The notes below the pieces were generated by a model. The model had not been told where the DNA came from, did not search any database, and saw nothing but the letters and a program-made list of their open reading frames with translations. Both the position numbers and the translations under genes were made by a program. Positions 1 to 5,510 of a DNA stretch of 7,971 nt are shown in pieces (the first letter of the stretch is position 1; the number at the start of each line of letters is the position of its first letter). Location of the stretch: assembly GCA_964392465.1 (NCBI GenBank), contig CAYMPC010000045.1, forward strand, positions 1-7,971. The letters run 5' to 3'. The DNA comes from JAAXVZ01 sp964392465. Lineage in GTDB: Archaea; Nanobdellota; Nanobdellia; Woesearchaeales; GW2011-AR15.

Positions 1-189
1 AACTAATAAGTATATTCCTGCAATAAAATCTCCATAACTTGCAAAATCTCTTGATGCCCAGATAAAGATAACTCCTTTAATTAATAAATAAATTGCAGCA
101 TATAAAAGGAATTTATTTGGGAGAATAGCTGCTCCCATCAATATGAGTACAGTAATAAGATCTAATGTGCCTAATGTTCTAAAAATCAT
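1..189 (-). CDS. Small multi-pass membrane protein, C-terminus beyond left edge
   Basis: The minus strand is open from an ATG at 189 to the window edge, giving 63 residues with no stop. The peptide is strongly hydrophobic: a segment at about residues 8-23, a second at about 27-47, a short polar turn (ASRDFASYGD) and the start of a third at about 53-63. It is therefore an integral membrane protein of at least three helices. The start is supported by a TATA-like box centred 27 nt upstream, which would give a leaderless mRNA. I do not recognise a named family, although short proteins of this composition with an N-terminal FRTLGTLDL-type sequence are familiar to me as hypothetical proteins in DPANN genomes (recollection, not a search). 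It is divergent from the NMD3 gene. Function unknown. Confidence 0.7.
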   Translation of the reverse strand, partial: MIFRTLGTLDLITVLILMGAAILPNKFLLYAAIYLLIKGVIFIWASRDFASYGDFIAGIYLLV

Positions 190-211
190 TTACTCTAGTA
201 ATTATTCATTC

Positions 212-220
212 TTTATATAT
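212..220 (-). promoter_or_regulatory. TATA box of the left-edge membrane protein gene
   Basis: Read on the minus strand, the sequence is ATATATAAA, centred about 27 nt before the ATG at 189. That is the normal archaeal TATA-to-start-site distance, so transcription should begin at or next to the start codon. A small palindrome, TTGTTGAACAA (224-234), lies directly upstream in the BRE position. Confidence 0.55.
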
Positions 221-270
221 ATTTTGTTGAACAACAACAAATCAAAATATTCGTTTTTACAGAAAAACAT

Positions 271-278
271 TATAAATT
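271..278 (+). promoter_or_regulatory. TATA box of the NMD3 gene
   Basis: TATAAATT preceded by the purine-rich AGAAAAACAT, which could act as a BRE. Its centre is about 24 nt before the ATG at 298 and no Shine-Dalgarno sequence is visible, so a leaderless transcript is the simplest reading. Confidence 0.55.
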
Positions 279-297
279 ATCCATTATTCCTACACTT

Positions 298-1230
298 ATG
301 GCTTTTTGTCCAAATTGCGGAAAAACTGTAAAAAAAGGCTTTTGTGAAGAATGCAAGCCGTCTGAAGCTCTAAATGTGAGAGAAATAGTTGTAAAAATCT
401 GCTGTGAATGTATGAAATATTCTAGAAAAAACGCTTGGATCTCTTCAGAAGATTTAGAAAAGGCAATTGAAATTATTTCAAAGGACAAAATAAAAGAAAA
501 AAATGTTATTATTAAGCCAAAACTTCCAACATTCAAAAAAGCACCAGGAGTAAGAGTACTTTTTGAGATAGAAGTAGAAAAAAAAAGTAATTTGTATGTT
601 TTGCCTGCAGAATTGAATTTCACGTATTGCGATAGATGCGCAAAAAAACAAGGGCAGTATTTTGAAGGAACGCTTCAATTAAGAAAAGTCAATGAAGAGA
701 TTCTTGATTTTGTTGAAACATATATAAAAACAAATAATATATCTATTGCAAACAAGACAGAGACAGAAGACGGATATGATTTAGATATCTCAGACCAGAG
801 AAAACTTCAGAGCATTGGTCATCAATTAAAAAAGAAGTTCGGAGGCAACCTTAAAATTAGTGTAAGGCAATTTACTCAAAACAGGCTTACAAGCAAGCAA
901 GTCTATAGGGTTAATGCTCTCTATGAAGCGCCTGAGTATAAAAAAGGAGATATCATCAAACTTGATAACAAGCTATATTTACTAACTAATGTTAGAAACA
1001 CAATCTCAGCAATTGATTTAAGATCTGGCAAAAAAGGTTCGATTGATATAAAAAATAAAGAATATATTGTTTTGTCATTGCAAAAAACAAAAGTATCCAA
1101 GATCTACCCAAAGTTAGAAGTTTTTGATCCAGAAACATATCAGAGCGTATATGTTGAAAATAAAAAAGAGGTTAAAATTGGAGAAAAAGTAGATATAGTT
1201 AATGACAATGGCTTATTTTATATCGTCTGA
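298..1230 (+). CDS. NMD3 family ribosome biogenesis protein (60S export adaptor homologue)
   Basis: This 310-residue protein has the NMD3 zinc-binding layout: CxxC pairs at C4/C7, C16/C19, C35/C38 and C111/C114, the last inside the family-typical stretch YCDRCAKKQGQYFEGTLQLR (110-129). The eight cysteines can bind two zinc ions. The later part (about 205-310, e.g. YKKGDIIKLDNKLYLLTNVR) is beta-rich and fits the eIF5A/OB-like domains that follow. In eukaryotes Nmd3 binds the late large subunit near the tRNA sites and exports it; archaeal homologues lack the export tail and are thought to act with aIF6 in 50S maturation or anti-association. This one also ends without a nuclear-signal-like extension. 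Its stop codon lies inside the last codons of the convergent DUF460 gene (18-bp overlap, 1213-1230). The start is supported by a TATA box 24 nt upstream. Confidence 0.93.
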   Translation: MAFCPNCGKTVKKGFCEECKPSEALNVREIVVKICCECMKYSRKNAWISSEDLEKAIEIISKDKIKEKNVIIKPKLPTFKKAPGVRVLFEIEVEKKSNLYVLPAELNFTYCDRCAKKQGQYFEGTLQLRKVNEEILDFVETYIKTNNISIANKTETEDGYDLDISDQRKLQSIGHQLKKKFGGNLKISVRQFTQNRLTSKQVYRVNALYEAPEYKKGDIIKLDNKLYLLTNVRNTISAIDLRSGKKGSIDIKNKEYIVLSLQKTKVSKIYPKLEVFDPETYQSVYVENKKEVKIGEKVDIVNDNGLFYIV

Positions 1231-2397
1231 GAATCTTTCTCGTTTGTATTCTTCTAAAATATCCTTTATAAAACCCATATCTTTCTTTCTTGATTTTAAT
1301 GTTTCATTCAATACTTTTTCAAATTGATTTTTTTCAGCCAAACAAAAATATTTTGTTTCAACCAGATTAAAATTAGATTTTTTTATTAGAACAAATTCAT
1401 TTAATTCAGTTTTTTCATTTCCCTTTTCATAAATAATTACTTTTACATACTCTTTTAGTTTATTACAAATAGCGTTGCTTATTATAGAAAGATCATCTAC
1501 TAGAAGGACATCTTCTTTTTCTATCCTTAAAATATTTTGTCTTTTTTTATATTCTTCAATCCCTAGATTTTTTAATTTTTTTATTAATATGGAATTCCTA
1601 GACTTGGCAATAAATTCATCTAATCTTCTAATTATCTTTTCTTTTTTTGAGATTTCTTCTTTTAGTTTTTTATTTTCTTTTTCCAAAAAAATAGCTCTGC
1701 TCTCTTTAAATGAAATCAAGTTTTTTGTTTCTTTGTTTATATCAATCTTCTTTTGCTTTAGTAATAAATTTTCCTGTTTTAATAATCTTAAAGAATTCTT
1801 TAAATTCTCAATATTTGTCCTCAATAGCAATATTTCTTTTTCTTCCGTTGTCAACACTTTTTCCTTAGGTAACATAACTATTCTTTTTTCTTCTATTATC
1901 TTCTTTACAGGTTTTTTTTCTATTTCACTTACTGCTTTTGCAATGCTAATCTCTCTGCATAAAACAGTTACAATTAGTTTGTCTTGAATGTCTTGTTTAT
2001 TATTCTCCTTTACAAAATTTTTTATCTTTTTTATCAGAGGGAGATATTCATTATACGCAAAAATTGCGCTTGCTAATGCATCGGTTTCATGTGTGTTCTT
2101 TACTAACTCAGAAAAACCCTTCTCTTTTACAATGTGCAATTTTTCTCCTTTTTTTGTGTCATATCTTGGGAAATATATTTTAGCTCCTGTTTTCTGGGAA
2201 AACTCTTTTATGAAAGAAGGAATTTCTTTTTTATCAGTACCTACCAAAATAGGGTTTCCTTCTTTATAAATATCAGAAATCAAACCTGCTAAAGAATATT
2301 CTTTCTTTGATTTAATTTTCAAAACTTCAAAATCAAAGCTCAAAACAGCAAAAGCAGAAGTTGTTCCGGGATCTATGCCTACAATAATTGGTTGCAT
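1213..2397 (-). CDS. DUF460 family protein with RuvC/RNase H-like domain and coiled coil
   Basis: The N-terminal region (about 1-125) matches the archaeal DUF460 domain. It opens with IIVGIDPGTTSAFAVL (acidic D9), has VGTD (D54) in the second strand, an EK pair (E85/K86) and HETDALASAIFAY (H103, E104, D106), the pattern of a RuvC-like RNase H fold. Nuclease activity is inferred from the fold only. Residues about 183-265 are Lys/Glu/Leu-rich and look like a long coiled coil. A small C-terminal domain follows (VLLVDDLSIISNAI, 297-310). At 394 residues it is clearly shorter than the roughly 600-residue euryarchaeal members I know. I chose the ATG at 2397, not the in-frame ATG at 2421: the protein then begins right at the first beta strand, and the TATA box at 2421-2429 sits 28 nt upstream, overlapping the alternative start. 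It is divergent from the PRPP synthetase gene. Confidence 0.85.
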   Translation of the reverse strand: MQPIIVGIDPGTTSAFAVLSFDFEVLKIKSKKEYSLAGLISDIYKEGNPILVGTDKKEIPSFIKEFSQKTGAKIYFPRYDTKKGEKLHIVKEKGFSELVKNTHETDALASAIFAYNEYLPLIKKIKNFVKENNKQDIQDKLIVTVLCREISIAKAVSEIEKKPVKKIIEEKRIVMLPKEKVLTTEEKEILLLRTNIENLKNSLRLLKQENLLLKQKKIDINKETKNLISFKESRAIFLEKENKKLKEEISKKEKIIRRLDEFIAKSRNSILIKKLKNLGIEEYKKRQNILRIEKEDVLLVDDLSIISNAICNKLKEYVKVIIYEKGNEKTELNEFVLIKKSNFNLVETKYFCLAEKNQFEKVLNETLKSRKKDMGFIKDILEEYKRERFSDDIK

Positions 2398-2420
2398 ATT
2401 ATAATAAGAATATAAATTCA

Positions 2421-2429
2421 ATTTTAAAA
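2421..2429 (-). promoter_or_regulatory. TATA box of the DUF460 gene
   Basis: On the minus strand the sequence is TTTTAAAAT, centred 28 nt before the ATG at 2397. This spacing implies a leaderless mRNA and argues against translation from the ATG at 2421, which would fall inside the box. A second A/T-rich box (2409-2417) is too close to the start to serve. Confidence 0.45.
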
Positions 2430-2452
2430 GTTTGTTTAGATTCTTTGAAAAG

Positions 2453-2475
2453 AAAAAGGTAAACCTTTTTATATA
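2453..2475. promoter_or_regulatory. Palindrome abutting a consensus TATA box in the DUF460/PRPP synthetase divergent region
   Basis: AAAAAGG (2453-2459) and CCTTTTT (2464-2470) form a perfect 7-bp inverted repeat around TAAA. The right arm runs into TTTATATA (2468-2475), a close match to the archaeal TATA consensus. A start about 26 nt downstream, near 2498, would give the PRPP synthetase mRNA a leader of about 60 nt; read on the other strand, TATATAAA could serve DUF460. A regulator bound to the palindrome would block either. It could instead be an intrinsic hairpin followed by a T-run, although no gene ends nearby. A second inverted repeat, ATCTAATA (2476-2483) with TATTAGAT (2516-2523), follows. 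Confidence 0.35.
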
Positions 2476-2529
2476 ATCTAATATAATTCGTTAAAAAATA
2501 TAGTATAACTTATTTTATTAGATACTTTT

Positions 2530-2538
2530 ACTATATTT
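2530..2538 (+). promoter_or_regulatory. Proximal TATA box of the PRPP synthetase-like gene
   Basis: ACTATATTT, centred about 25 nt before the ATG at 2559, preceded by a pyrimidine-rich ACTTTT. There is no Shine-Dalgarno sequence between it and the start codon, so this promoter would make a leaderless mRNA. A distal TATA box at 2468-2475 is an alternative. Confidence 0.45.
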
Positions 2539-2558
2539 CCTATTAAAAGTGAAACTTT

Positions 2559-3584
2559 ATGAGGCAGACAGACTATTGTTTAGTTGCTTGTGATTCGGGC
2601 AGTTATCATGCACAGGAATTAGATGCGATTCTTAAAGGAGATCATGGATACCAAGGAATTAGAGACTCACGTGAAATGAATTTTGATGGAGAAATAGAGC
2701 CAAGGATCTTTGAACATGTAAGAGATATGAGAGTTTATGTAGTTCAAGCATGTATTGATCCATTATCTAGTAGGACTATTAATGATAATTTAATGGCATT
2801 CTTACTTACAATTCAAGCAGTATCCAAAGCACATGCAGGATATGTTGTTGGAATTTTAGGTTCCTTACCCTATGATAGGCAAGATAGAAGAACAGGGATT
2901 GAACAAGGAATAAGAAAATCAATAGGCGTAAAACTTGTTGCAGATTGTATTCAAGTAGCTGGAGCAAACGGCCTTATTTTTTATGACCCACATAATCCAG
3001 CTTCAGAAGTTGCTTTTTCTAATGGATTCAAGCTTGATTATCTTTTTACAAAAAAAATACTCTTAGATTCAGCAAAGAATCTTTTTCCAAGTTATTTCAC
3101 TGATTTAGAAAACCTTGTAATATCTTCAGTAGATCTTGGCGGAACAAAAAGAGCAGGCAATTATGCAAAAACTATAAGTTGTGAAAAAGCCATAATCGAA
3201 AAAGAGCGTGATCCTGAAACAGGCGAAATAAAAGGAAGAAATATAGTTGGCAAAGTAAGTAATAAAAGAGTTATTGTTGTTGATGATAAGATTGCATCTG
3301 CAGGTTCTTTGGTTGAGGCAGGAAAAATGCTTGTTGATAATGGTGCAAATGAAATGATTGTACTAGTTTCACATGCAGAGTTGGGCGGATCTGCAATTTC
3401 TCGTCTTGATGCTCTTTATGCTTCTGGTTTTATGAAAGGAGTAATAGCAACAGATACTATTTATCATGGAGCTTCATTTCCAAATGAACATCCATGGTTT
3501 CACTATGCAAAAATTGCACCCACTACTGCAAAAGTAATTAGATCGCATGCGTTATCAGTTTCAATGCATAGTATGCTGGACTAA
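2559..3584 (+). CDS. Ribose-phosphate pyrophosphokinase (PRPP synthetase)-like protein, divergent type
   Basis: The family reaction transfers pyrophosphate from ATP to ribose-5-phosphate, giving PRPP for nucleotide, His and Trp synthesis in the cytoplasm. Matching landmarks in order: SREMNFDGEIEPRIFEHVRD (37-56, cf. FxDGEi..ri.esVRG), INDNLMAFLLTIQA (74-87), LPYDRQDRR (103-111, cf. YARQDRK, ATP loop), FYDPHNPA (141-148, cf. DLHA, with the metal-binding His as H145), AIIEKERDPETGEIKG (211-226, cf. DKRR, probable catalytic loop) and VVDDKIASAGSL (240-251, the PRPP-binding loop). The 341-residue length is slightly above the usual 290-320, with extra residues in the N-terminal CDSGSYHAQELDAILKGDHG region and at the C-terminus. 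Several loops depart from consensus: DPHN for DLHA, and DDKIASAGS for DDxxDTGGT. PRPP synthetase is by far the best family call; the exact substrate is less certain. It converges on the helicase gene with 5 bp between the stop codons. Confidence 0.85.
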   Translation: MRQTDYCLVACDSGSYHAQELDAILKGDHGYQGIRDSREMNFDGEIEPRIFEHVRDMRVYVVQACIDPLSSRTINDNLMAFLLTIQAVSKAHAGYVVGILGSLPYDRQDRRTGIEQGIRKSIGVKLVADCIQVAGANGLIFYDPHNPASEVAFSNGFKLDYLFTKKILLDSAKNLFPSYFTDLENLVISSVDLGGTKRAGNYAKTISCEKAIIEKERDPETGEIKGRNIVGKVSNKRVIVVDDKIASAGSLVEAGKMLVDNGANEMIVLVSHAELGGSAISRLDALYASGFMKGVIATDTIYHGASFPNEHPWFHYAKIAPTTAKVIRSHALSVSMHSMLD

Positions 3585-3589
3585 TTAAC

Positions 3590-5149
3590 TCAATATTTCT
3601 CAATACTCATCTGCCCTTTTCTTTTTCTTTTTGATATTGGCTCTTCTATTTCTTGTCCAGATTCTTTTTTTAGGCTTTCAGCAACCTTTTTTCCTATCAA
3701 CTGAGAAAGTTTTCCTAAATCTGTTTTTTTAATATCACCAATATCTTTTATTCCATTTCTGAATAACAAACGAGCCCTTATCCTGCCTATGTTTCTTATC
3801 CTCGCCAAAGGAATCAGTTCTTCTTTTACACCTTTATCTAATCTGAACCTTGTTTTTCTTATTGTTTTTATTAAAGACATGAACCCTAATAATTGGGCCA
3901 ATTCTTCAGAAGAAAATAAAATCCAGTCAGCCAAATCTCTTTTTACATGCAGCTCTCCTGGAGGGATATTATATTCTTCGAGAATATCTTCCTCGTTTTT
4001 TTCATCCATCCAATCTATTAGTGAAAGAGAAGTCTTTATTGCTTTAATATATTCATCATATTCAGGCTCGAACATACTAGGTTCCAAAGTTATTAAATCA
4101 GAAGAATAATCTGCTAATTCCCCCTCAATTTTTTCAATTTCGCTAGTCCTAACACTTGGAAGGGGCCTTAATTCCAAGGTTGAAGCTGCTAATTGAATAA
4201 AAGAAAATTCACTAACTGCTTTTTGAGTTGCTCTTCTTAGAGCAGTTATAATATGAAAAGCAGTATAAGGATCAAGATATAACTGGCTGACTCTTTCTCC
4301 TAATTTTGTTATTTCTATCTTATCGCTATTTATCTCATTTGCAGACATAAAATCATTTTTTTCCTTTAATTTTATAAATTCCCATTCTTCAAGATATCCT
4401 AAAATTTTTGACATGATCTGTTCTAATCTTATCATGTCTCCATATTGTTTTCCATAGAACGTTTTTTCAAAAAAAGTTAATAAATCTTTTTTTGATTTGC
4501 AATAACTTGTTGCAATTAAGCTGAGGCAATATGTTCTTAACACAGGTTCAACAGCTAATTTTGAAAAAAGCTTTTCAGGAGGAGCATTGATAAATCTCTC
4601 AATTATTTCTTCTGCTTCTTTTTCATTATTGGCAATACATATTGCTTCACCATATTCATCATTGAAATCAGGCCTTCCTGCCCTGCCTGCCATTTGATGA
4701 TATTCTAATGTTGGAATGTATTCCATTCCCCATCTTCCGCCGTATCTCTTCAAATCCTTAATTATAGCCCTAAATGCTGGCATATTTATCCCAAAAGCTA
4801 AGGTAGGAGTTGAACATATTATCTTTATTATGCCCTTTCTGAAATTATCTTCTATCAAAGTTCTTTGTTCTGCAGCTAATCCCGCATGATGAAAAGCAAT
4901 TCCTTTTTTTACACACAATGCTAACCTTTGGCATTGTTTTGTTGGAGCAGATAATACTTTTAGGATTTGCTCTGCTATTTTTGTCAGTTCTTCATTATTC
5001 TCTTTAATCTGCATTGATATTTTCTCAGCAGTAGATTCAGAGGACTTTCTAGTATTACAGAAAACCAATGCCTGTTTCTTTCTTTCTAAAGTATCTAAAA
5101 CTATATTTATAGCAGGAGTGTCGGTTATTTCTTTTATAAGGATAGGCAT
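3590..5149 (-). CDS. Hel308-type Ski2-like helicase, C-terminal half only (RecA1 absent)
   Basis: Hel308 is a 3'-5' DNA helicase of about 700 residues acting at stalled forks. This 519-residue protein starts just before motif IV and contains: RecA2 with motif IV ALVFCNTR (27-34), FHHAGL (86-91), motif V STPTLAFGINMP (113-124) and motif VI QMAGRAGRP (152-160); a winged-helix region (about 200-290); a ratchet-helix domain (about 295-435, with VKRDLADWILFSSEELAQLL); and a helix-hairpin-helix domain (LARIRNIGRIRARLLFRNGI, 448-467). Walker A, the DExH box and motif III are all absent, so it cannot hydrolyse ATP alone. The truncation looks real: an in-frame TAA lies eight codons upstream of the ATG and a TATA box sits 27 nt upstream. 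The missing half may be a separate gene elsewhere, or this may be a decayed gene. The C-terminus, after a basic KRKRKG, is QMSIEKY, resembling a PCNA-binding PIP box. Confidence 0.88.
   Translation of the reverse strand: MPILIKEITDTPAINIVLDTLERKKQALVFCNTRKSSESTAEKISMQIKENNEELTKIAEQILKVLSAPTKQCQRLALCVKKGIAFHHAGLAAEQRTLIEDNFRKGIIKIICSTPTLAFGINMPAFRAIIKDLKRYGGRWGMEYIPTLEYHQMAGRAGRPDFNDEYGEAICIANNEKEAEEIIERFINAPPEKLFSKLAVEPVLRTYCLSLIATSYCKSKKDLLTFFEKTFYGKQYGDMIRLEQIMSKILGYLEEWEFIKLKEKNDFMSANEINSDKIEITKLGERVSQLYLDPYTAFHIITALRRATQKAVSEFSFIQLAASTLELRPLPSVRTSEIEKIEGELADYSSDLITLEPSMFEPEYDEYIKAIKTSLSLIDWMDEKNEEDILEEYNIPPGELHVKRDLADWILFSSEELAQLLGFMSLIKTIRKTRFRLDKGVKEELIPLARIRNIGRIRARLLFRNGIKDIGDIKKTDLGKLSQLIGKKVAESLKKESGQEIEEPISKRKRKGQMSIEKY
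3617..3632 (+). terminator. T-rich tract likely ending PRPP synthetase transcription
   Basis: Sixteen bases made of T-runs broken by single Cs, about 33 nt after the PRPP synthetase stop codon on the plus strand. Archaeal intrinsic termination relies on T-rich tracts, so this fits. The same bases read on the other strand encode the basic KRKRK segment of the helicase tail, which offers a purely coding explanation. Confidence 0.35.
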
Positions 5150-5171
5150 TACTGCATGGATGTTTTTTTCT

Positions 5172-5180
5172 TATTTAAAG
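5172..5180 (-). promoter_or_regulatory. TATA box of the helicase half-gene
   Basis: On the minus strand the sequence is CTTTAAATA, centred 27 nt before the ATG at 5149, the same spacing as at the other leaderless genes here. A three-codon reading frame ATG-CAG-TAA begins at 5157 and its stop overlaps the helicase ATG. This box supports the helicase half as a gene with its own start rather than the tail of an interrupted one. Confidence 0.5.
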
Positions 5181-5192
5181 ATATAGAAAACA

Positions 5193-5378
5193 TTATCTAT
5201 TTGGATAGGAAGTAGGGGGATAGACATTTAAACCCATTGCTTCTAATTCTATTATGGTTCTCTTGTCTAGTTCCTTGTTTTTTATGATACAATCCTGTAA
5301 TTCCCTTATTAATAATGTCAGTTTTCCTTTTGAATGTTTCTCATTTTTGTCTTTTCTAGAGTTGTTTGTTTTTTTCAT
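5193..5378 (-). CDS. Possible small basic protein, unknown function
   Basis: A 61-residue reading frame from the ATG at 5378. The first 18 residues are very rich in Lys, Asn and charged groups (KKTNNSRKDKNEKHSKGK), followed by a helical stretch (LTLLIRELQDCIIKNKELDKRTIIELEAMG) and a Pro/Tyr tail ending YPPTSYPNR. I recognise no family. A GTGAT immediately before the ATG could pair with the 16S 3' end, with a 4-nt spacer. The GTG at 5387, three codons earlier, is an alternative start giving 64 residues. The stop codon lies 12 bp before the TATA box of the downstream helicase gene. The nearest plausible TATA-like sequence is AAAAAATATC between the arms of the inverted repeat at 5436-5470, implying a leader of about 50 nt. 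It may be non-coding; evidence is modest. Confidence 0.4.
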   Translation of the reverse strand: MKKTNNSRKDKNEKHSKGKLTLLIRELQDCIIKNKELDKRTIIELEAMGLNVYPPTSYPNR

Positions 5379-5435
5379 TATAATCACTTGAATCTCATTG
5401 ATATTTCAATTTGTTAAACTAATACCAATAAAGAG

Positions 5436-5480
5436 ATTGTTTCAGCTAGATATTTTTTTACTGAAACAATGTGAAACAAT
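5436..5480. repeat. 10-bp inverted repeat plus a third copy of the motif
   Basis: ATTGTTTCAG (5436-5445) and CTGAAACAAT (5461-5470) are perfect inverted copies around a 15-nt A/T-rich centre. TGAAACAAT then recurs at 5472-5480, exactly 10 bp after its copy at 5462-5470, i.e. one helical turn. The minus strand of the centre contains AAAAAAATATC, a possible TATA element. The arrangement suggests an operator for a dimeric regulator controlling the small downstream ORF. A hairpin in the 3' region of the membrane wHTH mRNA (stop at 5511) is the alternative; no T-run follows it on that strand, which disfavours an intrinsic terminator. Confidence 0.5.
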
Positions 5481-5510
5481 AATTATAGAGGAGAAATAGT
5501 TTTTTTTATT

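Noticed and set aside
143..331. Plus-strand frame of 62 codons crossing the divergent promoter region
   Set aside because: It overlaps the left-edge membrane gene, both TATA boxes and the NMD3 start, and its sequence is low-complexity with no family resemblance.
270..678. Minus-strand frames opposite the NMD3 N-terminus
   Set aside because: They are antisense shadows of the cysteine- and lysine-rich NMD3 region; NMD3 itself is clearly recognised.
1475..1987. Long plus-strand open frame (170 codons) opposite DUF460
   Set aside because: The translation is almost only Phe, Ser, Ile and Leu, the antisense image of the Lys/Glu-rich coiled coil on the minus strand. It has no promoter or SD and overlaps a recognised family.
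5398..5410. Small palindrome around ATTGATATTTCAAT near the small ORF
   Set aside because: A 5-bp A/T-rich stem with a 4-nt loop is expected by chance in sequence of this composition.
5150..5510. Search for a frameshifted N-terminal half of the helicase upstream
   Set aside because: No Walker A, DExH or SAT motif is visible, and the space before the membrane wHTH gene is too small for a RecA1 domain of about 200 residues.
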